A stretch of 16,096 nt of DNA from Owenia fusiformis (lineage: Eukaryota > Annelida > Polychaeta > Sabellida > Oweniidae): NCBI GenBank assembly GCA_903813345.2, contig CAIIXF020000398.1, forward strand, positions 1 through 16,096, read 5' to 3'. Below the pieces are notes generated by a model that saw nothing but the letters and a program-made list of their open reading frames with translations, made no database searches and was not told the origin of the DNA. The first letter of the stretch is position 1; every line of letters begins with the position of its first letter. Position numbers and translations under genes: made by a program. Shown in pieces: positions 1 through 9,626 of the stretch.

Positions 1-306
1 TCAATTTTAGAAAGAAAAATTTATTTCGTAACGCTCATCCGAGGAGGGTGTCATCCTAAATGTGTCTCGTCCGGAGACGTGTCATCCCGAGATGACACCA
101 GACATCACCACTCTGTTCAACTTGAACTATAACATCATTTTATACCATTAATTTCAATTTTAGAAAGAAAAATTTATTTCGTAACGCTCATCCGAGGAGG
201 GTGTCATCCTAAATGTGTCTCGTCCGGAGACGTGTCATCCCGAGATGACACCAGACATCACCACTCTGTTCAACTTGAACTATAACATCATTTTATACCA
301 TTAATT
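1..306. repeat. Copies 1-2, intact units at the left edge
   Basis: Copies start at 1 and 154, are each 153 bp, and match the consensus throughout. They lie to the left of the disturbed copies 3-6, so the disturbed block is not simply the end of the array. Confidence 0.95.
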
Positions 307-921
307 TCAATTTTAGAAAGAAAATTTATTTCGTAACGCTCATCCGAGGAGGGTGTCATCCTAAATGTGTCTCGTCCGGAGAGTGTCATCCCGAGATGAC
401 ACCAGACATCACCACTCTGTTCAACTTGAACTATAACATCATTTTATACAATTAATTTCAATTTTAGAAGAAAAATTTATTTCGTTAACGCTCATCCGAG
501 GAGGGTGTCATCCTAAATGTGTCTCGTCCGGAGCGTGTCCTCCCGAGATGACACCAGACTCACCACTCTGTTCAACTTGAACTATAACATCATTTTATAC
601 CATTAATTTCAATTTTAGAACAGAAAAAATTTATTTCGTAACGCTCATCCGAGGAGGGTGTCATCCTAAATGTGTCTCGTCCGGAGCGTGGTCATCCCGA
701 GATGACACCAGACATCACCACTCTGTTCAAACTTGAACTATAACATCATTTGTATCCCATTACTTTCAATTTAGACAAGAAAAATTTCCATTTTCGTAAC
801 GCTCATCCGAGGAGGGTGTCATCCTAAATGTGTCTCGTCCGGAGACGTGTCATCCCGAGATGACACCAGACATCACCACTCTGTTCAACTTGAACTATAA
901 CATCATTTTATACCATTAATT
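307..921. repeat. Copies 3-6, disturbed block with mixed indels and substitutions
   Basis: Units start at 307, 458, 609 and 766, with lengths of 151, 151, 157 and 156 bp. Copy 3 has lost one A from the A5 tract and a C in GAGACG, and has a C-to-A change in TATACC. Copy 4 has a gained T (CGTTAACG), lost A bases (AGAAG, GAGCG, AGACTC) and an A-to-C change (CCTCCC). Copy 5 has gained C and A in the A-tract, reads GAGCGTGG in hairpin 2, has an extra A in TTCAAACTT, and reads TTTGTATCCC near its end. Copy 6 has lost one T, gained a C (AGACAAG) and gained three bases (TTTCCATTTTCG). Insertions and substitutions are much commoner here than elsewhere in the window. The block could be locally poor consensus, an assembly join, or truly diverged units. 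Confidence 0.9.
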
Positions 922-931
922 TCAATTTTAG

Positions 932-943
932 AAAGAAAAATTT
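932..943. repeat. A-tract AAAGAAAAATTT (shown in copy 7)
   Basis: There is one A3-G-A5-T3 tract per unit. A5T3 tracts of this kind bend DNA and can bias nucleosome placement, so one tract every 153 bp may help phase nucleosomes; that role is inferred. It is also the most variable part of the unit. A5 is shortened in copies 3, 50, 60, 69, 73, 89, 92, 97, 100, 102 and 104, and T3 is shortened in copies 56, 58, 63, 72 and 74, as expected for homopolymer errors. Confidence 0.7.
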
Positions 944-954
944 ATTTCGTAACG

Positions 955-1008
955 CTCATCCGAGGAGGGTGTCATCCTAAATGTGTCTCGTCCGGAGACG
1001 TGTCATCC
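955..1008. repeat. Degenerate internal duplication within the unit (shown in copy 7)
   Basis: CTCATCCGAGGAGGGTG continuing to TCATCC (955-977) aligns with CTCGTCCGGAGACGTG continuing to TCATCC (987-1008). Both begin CTC, then TCCG, and end GTGTCATCC, with one gap and a few mismatches between. A third weaker relative, TCATCCCGAGA (1003-1013), overlaps the end of the second. This suggests the G+C-rich half grew from a shorter motif of roughly 22-32 bp. Confidence 0.65.
985..999. repeat. Hairpin 1 of the unit (shown in copy 7)
   Basis: GTCTC (985-989) and GAGAC (995-999) are perfect complements separated by GTCCG. The 15-bp element contains the palindrome TCCGGA. It is present in nearly every unit; copies 46, 63 and 79 have lost a G from it, and copies 3-5 are altered at the junction with hairpin 2. 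It ends on the base before hairpin 2 starts. Folding as DNA or RNA is inferred, and no function is known. Confidence 0.8.
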
Positions 1009-1019
1009 CGAGATGACAC
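1000..1019. repeat. Hairpin 2 of the unit, 8-bp perfect stem (shown in copy 7)
   Basis: GTGTCATC (1000-1007) and GATGACAC (1012-1019) pair without a mismatch around a CCGA tetraloop. This is the strongest inverted repeat in the unit. It recurs in the array about every 153 bp and is disturbed in only a few copies (for example copies 4, 5, 92 and 105). It could extrude as a cruciform or fold in a transcript. It could equally be a two-sided protein-binding site. Confidence 0.85.
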
Positions 1020-1035
1020 CAGACATCACCACTCT

Positions 1036-1048
1036 GTTCAACTTGAAC
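1036..1048. repeat. 13-bp perfect inverted repeat in the A+T-rich half (shown in copy 7)
   Basis: GTTCAA (1036-1041) and TTGAAC (1043-1048) are perfect complements around a single C. The one-base centre makes a hairpin unlikely but suits a dimeric DNA-binding protein. It is kept in most copies; copy 5 has an extra A, and copies 104 and 105 have each lost one base from the right arm. I cannot assign a binding protein. Confidence 0.75.
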
Positions 1049-4000
1049 TATAACATCATTTTATACCATTAATTTCAATTTTAGAAAGAAAAATTTATTT
1101 CGTAACGCTCATCCGAGGAGGGTGTCATCCTAAATGTGTCTCGTCCGGAGACGTGTCATCCCGAGATGACACCAGACATCACCACTCTGTTCAACTTGAA
1201 CTATAACATCATTTTATACCATTAATTTCAATTTTAGAAAGAAAAATTTATTTCGTAACGCTCATCCGAGGAGGGTGTCATCCTAAATGTGTCTCGTCCG
1301 GAGACGTGTCATCCCGAGATGACACCAGACATCACCACTCTGTTCAACTTGAACTATAACATCATTTTATACCATTAATTTCAATTTTAGAAAGAAAAAT
1401 TTATTTCGTAACGCTCATCCGAGGAGGGTGTCATCCTAAATGTGTCTCGTCCGGAGACGTGTCATCCCGAGATGACACCAGACATCACCACTCTGTTCAA
1501 CTTGAACTATAACATCATTTTATACCATTAATTTCAATTTTAGAAAGAAAAATTTATTTCGTAACGCTCATCCGAGGAGGGTGTCATCCTAAATGTGTCT
1601 CGTCCGGAGACGTGTCATCCCGAGATGACACCAGACATCACCACTCTGTTCAACTTGAACTATAACATCATTTTATACCATTAATTTCAATTTTAGAAAG
1701 AAAAATTTATTTCGTAACGCTCATCCGAGGAGGGTGTCATCCTAAATGTGTCTCGTCCGGAGACGTGTCATCCCGAGATGACACCAGACATCACCACTCT
1801 GTTCAACTTGAACTATAACATCATTTTATACCATTAATTTCAATTTTAGAAAGAAAAATTTATTTCGTAACGCTCATCCGAGGAGGGTGTCATCCTAAAT
1901 GTGTCTCGTCCGGAGACGTGTCATCCCGAGATGACACCAGACATCACCACTCTGTTCAACTTGAACTATAACATCATTTTATACCATTAATTTCAATTTT
2001 AGAAAGAAAAATTTATTTCGTAACGCTCATCCGAGGAGGGTGTCATCCTAAATGTGTCTCGTCCGGAGACGTGTCATCCCGAGATGACACCAGACATCAC
2101 CACTCTGTTCAACTTGAACTATAACATCATTTTATACCATTAATTTCAATTTTAGAAAGAAAAATTTATTTCGTAACGCTCATCCGAGGAGGGTGTCATC
2201 CTAAATGTGTCTCGTCCGGAGACGTGTCATCCCGAGATGACACCAGACATCACCACTCTGTTCAACTTGAACTATAACATCATTTTATACCATTAATTTC
2301 AATTTTAGAAAGAAAAATTTATTTCGTAACGCTCATCCGAGGAGGGTGTCATCCTAAATGTGTCTCGTCCGGAGACGTGTCATCCCGAGATGACACCAGA
2401 CATCACCACTCTGTTCAACTTGAACTATAACATCATTTTATACCATTAATTTCAATTTTAGAAAGAAAAATTTATTTCGTAACGCTCATCCGAGGAGGGT
2501 GTCATCCTAAATGTGTCTCGTCCGGAGACGTGTCATCCCGAGATGACACCAGACATCACCACTCTGTTCAACTTGAACTATAACATCATTTTATACCATT
2601 AATTTCAATTTTAGAAAGAAAAATTTATTTCGTAACGCTCATCCGAGGAGGGTGTCATCCTAAATGTGTCTCGTCCGGAGACGTGTCATCCCGAGATGAC
2701 ACCAGACATCACCACTCTGTTCAACTTGAACTATAACATCATTTTATACCATTAATTTCAATTTTAGAAAGAAAAATTTATTTCGTAACGCTCATCCGAG
2801 GAGGGTGTCATCCTAAATGTGTCTCGTCCGGAGACGTGTCATCCCGAGATGACACCAGACATCACCACTCTGTTCAACTTGAACTATAACATCATTTTAT
2901 ACCATTAATTTCAATTTTAGAAAGAAAAATTTATTTCGTAACGCTCATCCGAGGAGGGTGTCATCCTAAATGTGTCTCGTCCGGAGACGTGTCATCCCGA
3001 GATGACACCAGACATCACCACTCTGTTCAACTTGAACTATAACATCATTTTATACCATTAATTTCAATTTTAGAAAGAAAAATTTATTTCGTAACGCTCA
3101 TCCGAGGAGGGTGTCATCCTAAATGTGTCTCGTCCGGAGACGTGTCATCCCGAGATGACACCAGACATCACCACTCTGTTCAACTTGAACTATAACATCA
3201 TTTTATACCATTAATTTCAATTTTAGAAAGAAAAATTTATTTCGTAACGCTCATCCGAGGAGGGTGTCATCCTAAATGTGTCTCGTCCGGAGACGTGTCA
3301 TCCCGAGATGACACCAGACATCACCACTCTGTTCAACTTGAACTATAACATCATTTTATACCATTAATTTCAATTTTAGAAAGAAAAATTTATTTCGTAA
3401 CGCTCATCCGAGGAGGGTGTCATCCTAAATGTGTCTCGTCCGGAGACGTGTCATCCCGAGATGACACCAGACATCACCACTCTGTTCAACTTGAACTATA
3501 ACATCATTTTATACCATTAATTTCAATTTTAGAAAGAAAAATTTATTTCGTAACGCTCATCCGAGGAGGGTGTCATCCTAAATGTGTCTCGTCCGGAGAC
3601 GTGTCATCCCGAGATGACACCAGACATCACCACTCTGTTCAACTTGAACTATAACATCATTTTATACCATTAATTTCAATTTTAGAAAGAAAAATTTATT
3701 TCGTAACGCTCATCCGAGGAGGGTGTCATCCTAAATGTGTCTCGTCCGGAGACGTGTCATCCCGAGATGACACCAGACATCACCACTCTGTTCAACTTGA
3801 ACTATAACATCATTTTATACCATTAATTTCAATTTTAGAAAGAAAAATTTATTTCGTAACGCTCATCCGAGGAGGGTGTCATCCTAAATGTGTCTCGTCC
3901 GGAGACGTGTCATCCCGAGATGACACCAGACATCACCACTCTGTTCAACTTGAACTATAACATCATTTTATACCATTAATTTCAATTTTAGAAAGAAAAA

Positions 4001-4746
4001 TTTATTTCGTAACGCTCATCCGAGGAGGGTGTCATCCTAAATGTGTCTCGTCCGGAGACGTGTCATCCCGAGATGACACCAGACATCACCACTCTGTTCA
4101 ACTTGAACTATAACATCATTTTATACCATTAATTTCAATTTTAGAAAGAAAAATTTATTTCGTAACGCTCATCCGAGGAGGGTGTCATCCTAAATGTGTC
4201 TCGTCCGGAGACGTGTCATCCCGAGATGACACCAGACATCACCACTCTGTTCAACTTGAACTATAACATCATTTTATACCATTAATTTCAATTTTAGAAA
4301 GAAAAATTTATTTCGTAACGCTCATCCGAGGAGGGTGTCATCCTAAATGTGTCTCGTCCGGAGACGTGTCATCCCGAGATGACACCAGACATCACCACTC
4401 TGTTCAACTTGAACTATAACATCATTTTATACCATTAATTTCAATTTTAGAAAGAAAAATTTATTTCGTAACGCTCATCCGAGGAGGGTGTCATCCTAAA
4501 TGTGTCTCGTCCGGAGACGTGTCATCCCGAGATGACACCAGACATCACCACTCTGTTCAACTTGAACTATAACATCATTTTATACCATTAATTTCAATTT
4601 TAGAAAGAAAAATTTATTTCGTAACGCTCATCCGAGGAGGGTGTCATCCTAAATGTGTCTCGTCCGGAGACGTGTCATCCCGAGATGACACCAGACATCA
4701 CCACTCTGTTCAACTTGAACTATAACATCATTTTATACCATTAATT

Positions 4747-7700
4747 TCAATTTTAGAAAGAAAAATTTATTTCGTAACGCTCATCCGAGGAGGGTGTCAT
4801 CCTAAATGTGTCTCGTCCGGAGACGTGTCATCCCGAGATGACACCAGACATCACCACTCTGTTCAACTTGAACTATAACATCATTTATACCATTAATTTC
4901 AATTTTAGAAAGAAAAATTTATTTCGTAACGCTCATCCGAGGAGGGTGTCATCCTAAATGTGTCTCGTCCGGAGACGTGTCATCCCGAGATGACACCAGA
5001 CATCACCACTCTGTTCAACTTGAACTATAACATCATTTTATACCATTAATTTCAATTTTAGAAAGAAAAATTTATTTCGTAACGCTCATCCGAGGAGGGT
5101 GTCATCCTAAATGTGTCTCGTCCGGAGACGTGTCATCCCGAGATGACACCAGACATCACCACTCTGTTCAACTTGAACTATAACATCATTTTATACCATT
5201 AATTTCAATTTTAGAAAGAAAAATTTATTTCGTAACGCTCATCCGAGGAGGGTGTCATCCTAAATGTGTCTCGTCCGGAGACGTGTCATCCCGAGATGAC
5301 ACCAGACATCACCACTCTGTTCAACTTGAACTATAACATCATTTTATACCATTAATTTCAATTTTAGAAAGAAAAATTTATTTCGTAACGCTCATCCGAG
5401 GAGGGTGTCATCCTAAATGTGTCTCGTCCGGAGACGTGTCATCCCGAGATGACACCAGACATCACCACTCTGTTCAACTTGAACTATAACATCATTTATA
5501 CCATTAATTTCAATTTTAGAAAGAAAAATTTATTTCGTAACGCTCATCCGAGGAGGGTGTCATCCTAAATGTGTCTCGTCCGGAGACGTGTCATCCCGAG
5601 ATGACACCAGACATCACCACTCTGTTCAACTTGAACTATAACATCATTTTATACCATTAATTTCAATTTTAGAAAGAAAAATTTATTTCGTAACGCTCAT
5701 CCGAGGAGGGTGTCATCCTAAATGTGTCTCGTCCGGAGACGTGTCATCCCGAGATGACACCAGACATCACCACTCTGTTCAACTTGAACTATAACATCAT
5801 TTTATACCATTAATTTCAATTTTAGAAAGAAAAATTTATTTCGTAACGCTCATCCGAGGAGGGTGTCATCCTAAATGTGTCTCGTCCGGAGACGTGTCAT
5901 CCCGAGATGACACCAGACATCACCACTCTGTTCAACTTGAACTATAACATCATTTTATACCATTAATTTCAATTTTAGAAAGAAAAATTTATTTCGTAAC
6001 GCTCATCCGAGGAGGGTGTCATCCTAAATGTGTCTCGTCCGGAGACGTGTCATCCCGAGATGACACCAGACATCACCACTCTGTTCAACTTGAACTATAA
6101 CATCATTTTATACCATTAATTTCAATTTTAGAAAGAAAAATTTATTTCGTAACGCTCATCCGAGGAGGGTGTCATCCTAAATGTGTCTCGTCCGGAGACG
6201 TGTCATCCCGAGATGACACCAGACATCACCACTCTGTTCAACTTGAACTATAACATCATTTTATACCATTAATTTCAATTTTAGAAAGAAAAATTTATTT
6301 CGTAACGCTCATCCGAGGAGGGTGTCATCCTAAATGTGTCTCGTCCGGAGACGTGTCATCCCGAGATGACACCAGACATCACCACTCTGTTCAACTTGAA
6401 CTATAACATCATTTTATACCATTAATTTCAATTTTAGAAAGAAAAATTTATTTCGTAACGCTCATCCGAGGAGGGTGTCATCCTAAATGTGTCTCGTCCG
6501 GAGACGTGTCATCCCGAGATGACACCAGACATCACCACTCTGTTCAACTTGAACTATAACATCATTTTATACCATTAATTTCAATTTTAGAAAGAAAAAT
6601 TTATTTCGTAACGCTCATCCGAGGAGGGTGTCATCCTAAATGTGTCTCGTCCGGAGACGTGTCATCCCGAGATGACACCAGACATCACCACTCTGTTCAA
6701 CTTGAACTATAACATCATTTTATACCATTAATTTCAATTTTAGAAAGAAAAATTTATTTCGTAACGCTCATCCGAGGAGGGTGTCATCCTAAATGTGTCT
6801 CGTCCGGAGACGTGTCATCCCGAGATGACACCAGACATCACCACTCTGTTCAACTTGAACTATAACATCATTTTATACCATTAATTTCAATTTTAGAAAG
6901 AAAAATTTATTTCGTAACGCTCATCCGAGGAGGGTGTCATCCTAAATGTGTCTCGTCCGAGACGTGTCATCCCGAGATGACACCAGACATCACCACTCTG
7001 TTCAACTTGAACTATAACATCATTTTATACCATTAATTTCAATTTTAGAAAGAAAAATTTATTTCGTAACGCTCATCCGAGGAGGGTGTCATCCTAAATG
7101 TGTCTCGTCCGGAGACGTGTCATCCCGAGATGACACCAGACATCACCACTCTGTTCAACTTGAACTATAACATCATTTTATACCATTAATTTCAATTTTA
7201 GAAAGAAAAATTTATTTCGTAACGCTCATCCGAGGAGGGTGTCATCCTAAATGTGTCTCGTCCGGAGACGTGTCATCCCGAGATGACACCAGACATCACC
7301 ACTCTGTTCAACTTGAACTATAACATCATTTTATACCATTAATTTCAATTTTAGAAAGAAAAATTTATTTCGTAACGCTCATCCGAGGAGGGTGTCATCC
7401 TAAATGTGTCTCGTCCGGAGACGTGTCATCCCGAGATGACACCAGACATCACCACTCTGTTCAACTTGAACTATAACATCATTTTATACCATTAATTTCA
7501 ATTTTAGAAAGAAAATTTATTTCGTAACGCTCATCCGAGGAGGGTGTCATCCTAAATGTGTCTCGTCCGGAGACGTGTCATCCCGAGATGACACCAGACA
7601 TCACCACTCTGTTCAACTTGAACTATAACATCATTTTATACCATTAATTTCAATTTTAGAAAGAAAAATTTATTTCGTAACGCTCATCCGAGGAGGGTGT

Positions 7701-8414
7701 CATCCTAAATGTGTCTCGTCCGGAGACGTGTCATCCCGAGATGACACCAGACATCACCACTCTGTTCAACTTGAACTATAACATCATTTTATACCATTAA
7801 TTTCAATTTTAGAAAGAAAAATTTATTTCGTAACGCTCATCCGAGGAGGGTGTCATCCTAAATGTGTCTCGTCCGGAGACGTGTCATCCCGAGATGACAC
7901 CAGACATCACCACTCTGTTCAACTTGAACTATAACATCATTTTATACCATTAATTTCAATTTTAGAAAGAAAAATTTATTTCGTAACGCTCATCCGAGGA
8001 GGGTGTCATCCTAAATGTGTCTCGTCCGGAGACGTGTCATCCCGAGATGACACCAGACATCACCACTCTGTTCAACTTGAACTATAACATCATTTTATAC
8101 CATTAATTTCAATTTTAGAAAGAAAAATTTATTTCGTAACGCTCATCCGAGGAGGGTGTCATCCTAAATGTGTCTCGTCCGGAGACGTGTCATCCCGAGA
8201 TGACACCAGACATCACCACTCTGTTCAACTTGAACTATAACATCATTTTATACCATTAATTTCAATTTTAGAAAGAAAAATTTATTTCGTAACGCTCATC
8301 CGAGGAGGGTGTCATCCTAAATGTGTCTCGTCCGGAGACGTGTCATCCCGAGATGACACCAGACATCACCACTCTGTTCAACTTGAACTATAACATCATT
8401 TTATACCATTAATT
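4747..8414. repeat. Copies 32-55, near-perfect units with four single-base deletions
   Basis: Of these 24 copies, 20 match the consensus. The exceptions each lack one base. Copy 32 (4747) and copy 36 (5358) have lost one T from the TTTT at unit positions 138-141. Copy 46 (6887) reads TCCGAG in place of TCCGGAG, inside hairpin 1 and removing the TCCGGA site. Copy 50 (7498) has A4 in place of A5 in the A-tract. All four are losses from runs of two or more equal bases. Confidence 0.92.
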
Positions 8415-9626
8415 TCAATTTTAGAAAGAAAAATTATTTCGTAACGCTCATCCGAGGAGGGTGTCATCCTAAATGTGTCTCGTCCGGAGACGTGTCATCC
8501 CGAGATGACACCAGACATCACCACTCTGTTCAACTTGAACTATAACATCATTTATACCATTAATTTCAATTTTAGAAAGAAAAATTTATTTCGTAACGCT
8601 CATCCGAGGAGGGTGTCATCCTAAATGTGTCTCGTCCGGAGACGTGTCATCCCGAGATGACACCAGACATCACCACTCTGTTCAACTTGAACTATAACAT
8701 CATTTTATACCATAATTTCAATTTTAGAAAGAAAAATTATTTCGTAACGCTCATCCGAGGAGGGTGTCATCCTAAATGTGTCTCGTCCGGAGACGTGTCA
8801 TCCCGAGATGACACCAGACATCACCACTCTGTTCAACTTGAACTATAACATCATTTTATACCATTAATTTCAATTTTAGAAAGAAAAATTTATTTCGTAA
8901 CGCTCATCCGAGGAGGGTGTCATCCTAAATGTGTCTCGTCCGGAGACGTGTCATCCCGAGATGACACCAGACATCACCACTCTGTTCAACTTGAACTATA
9001 ACATCATTTTATACCATTAATTTCAATTTTAGAAAGAAATTTATTTCGTAACGCTCATCCGAGGAGGGTGTCATCCTAAATGTGTCTCGTCCGGAGACGT
9101 GTCATCCCGAGATGACACCAGACATCACCACTCTGTTCAACTTGAACTATAACATCATTTTATACCATTATTTCAATTTTAGAAAGAAAAATTTATTTCG
9201 TAACGCTCATCCGGAGGGTGTCATCCTAAATGTGTCTCGTCCGGAGACGTGTCATCCCGAGATGACACCAGACATCACCACTCTGTTCAACTTGAACTAT
9301 AACATCATTTTATACCATTAATTTCAATTTTAGAAAGAAAAATTTATTTCGTAACGCTCATCCGAGGAGGGTGTCATCCTAATGTGTCTCGTCCGGAGAC
9401 GTGTCATCCCGAGATGACACCAGACATCACCACTCTGTTCAACTTGAACTATAACATCATTTTATACCATTAATTTCAATTTTAGAAAGAAAAATTATTT
9501 CGTAACGCTCATCCGAGGAGGGTGTCATCCTAAATGTGTCTCGTCCGAGACGTGTCATCCCGAGATGACACCAGACATCACCACTCTGTTCAACTTGAAC
9601 TATAACATCATTTTATACCATTAATT
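8415..9626. repeat. Copies 56-63, cluster of shortened units
   Basis: Seven of eight copies are altered, all by deletion, with a net loss of 12 bases. Copies 56, 58 and 63 have lost a T from AAAAATTTAT. Copy 56 has also lost a T from TTTT. Copy 57 reads CCATAATTT. Copy 60 has A3 in place of A5 and has lost one A from TTAATTT. Copy 61 has lost two bases from CCGAGGAGGG. Copy 62 reads CCTAATG in place of CCTAAATG. Copy 63 has also lost a G from TCCGGAG. Copy 59 (8870-9022) is intact. The shifts in frame create short stop-free stretches that are not genes. Confidence 0.9.

Larger units (their letters stand above)
968..1020. repeat. Competing stem arm upstream of the hairpins (shown in copy 7)
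   Basis: GGTGTCATC (968-976) is complementary over 9 bp to GATGACACC (1012-1020). The 3' arm of hairpin 2 therefore has two possible partners: the near one at 1000-1007 and this far one. If the far arm pairs, hairpin 1 can still fold inside the loop and hairpin 2 cannot. The two 5' arms share the direct repeat GTGTCATCC (969-977 and 1000-1008, 31 bp apart). Whether any fold forms is inference. Confidence 0.7.
922..1074 (+). repeat. Reference 153-bp satellite unit (copy 7)
   Basis: This copy matches the consensus exactly and is used here as the reference. Unit position p lies at window position 921+p. Positions 1-31 are A+T-rich and include an A-tract (11-22). Positions 32-112 are G+C-rich and carry an internal duplication (34-56 and 66-87) and two hairpins (64-78 and 79-98). 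Positions 113-153 are A+T-rich and carry a 13-bp inverted repeat (115-127). Seven CpGs lie at 27, 32, 40, 68, 72, 78 and 88. One TCCGGA palindrome (70-75) occurs per unit. The strand and phase of the unit are arbitrary, because no transcript or array boundary sets them. The longest ATG-started frame inside one unit is 19 codons (positions 92-151), which is not evidence of a gene. Confidence 0.95.
922..4746. repeat. Copies 7-31, block of 25 apparently identical units
   Basis: Unit starts fall exactly every 153 bp from 922 to 4594, and I could see no base difference between copies. The exact run continues beyond both ends of this block, from the middle of copy 6 (about 797) to the shortened T-run at 4884-4886 in copy 32, about 4.1 kb. 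Identity over this length implies very recent amplification or strong homogenisation by unequal exchange or gene conversion. It could also come from an assembler filling the array with one consensus unit. With no differences between copies, no higher-order repeat can be resolved here. Confidence 0.93.

Noticed and set aside
307-921. Insertion of a mobile element in copies 3-6
   Set aside because: The extra bases amount to one to three at a time. There are no terminal inverted repeats, target duplications or foreign sequence; the block is satellite throughout.
943-963. CENP-B box around TTTCGTAACGCTCATCC
   Set aside because: Only the TTCG start fits the core pattern (TTCG, four bases, A, two bases, CGGG). 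The later A and CGGG positions do not match. The CCCG on the other strand also fails at the required T.
965-983. Ribosome-binding site GGAGGG followed by ATG
   Set aside because: GAGGAGGG sits upstream of ATG at 981, but that frame stops after 11 codons (TGA at 1014), and the same arrangement recurs in every unit of a non-coding array.
1000-1019. Rho-independent terminator from hairpin 2
   Set aside because: The stem is followed by CAGACATCACC and not a T-run, and there is no gene upstream to terminate.
1036-1044. Pol III B-box-like GTTCAACTT, suggesting a tRNA-derived SINE
   Set aside because: It is close to the B-box core but lacks the final C, it is explained by the inverted repeat, and no A-box lies at the expected distance upstream.
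8627-8848. 73-codon open frame from a GTG start
   Set aside because: It opens only because copies 57 and 58 have lost bases that shift the frame past stops present in the consensus. The protein is a translation of the satellite with the VSRPETCHPEMTPDITT block repeated in shifted frames. No ribosome-binding site or domain is visible.
9082-9321. 79-codon open frame
   Set aside because: It spans the deletions in copies 60 and 61 and repeats the same satellite-derived peptide. It ends at the consensus stop, TAA at unit position 149.
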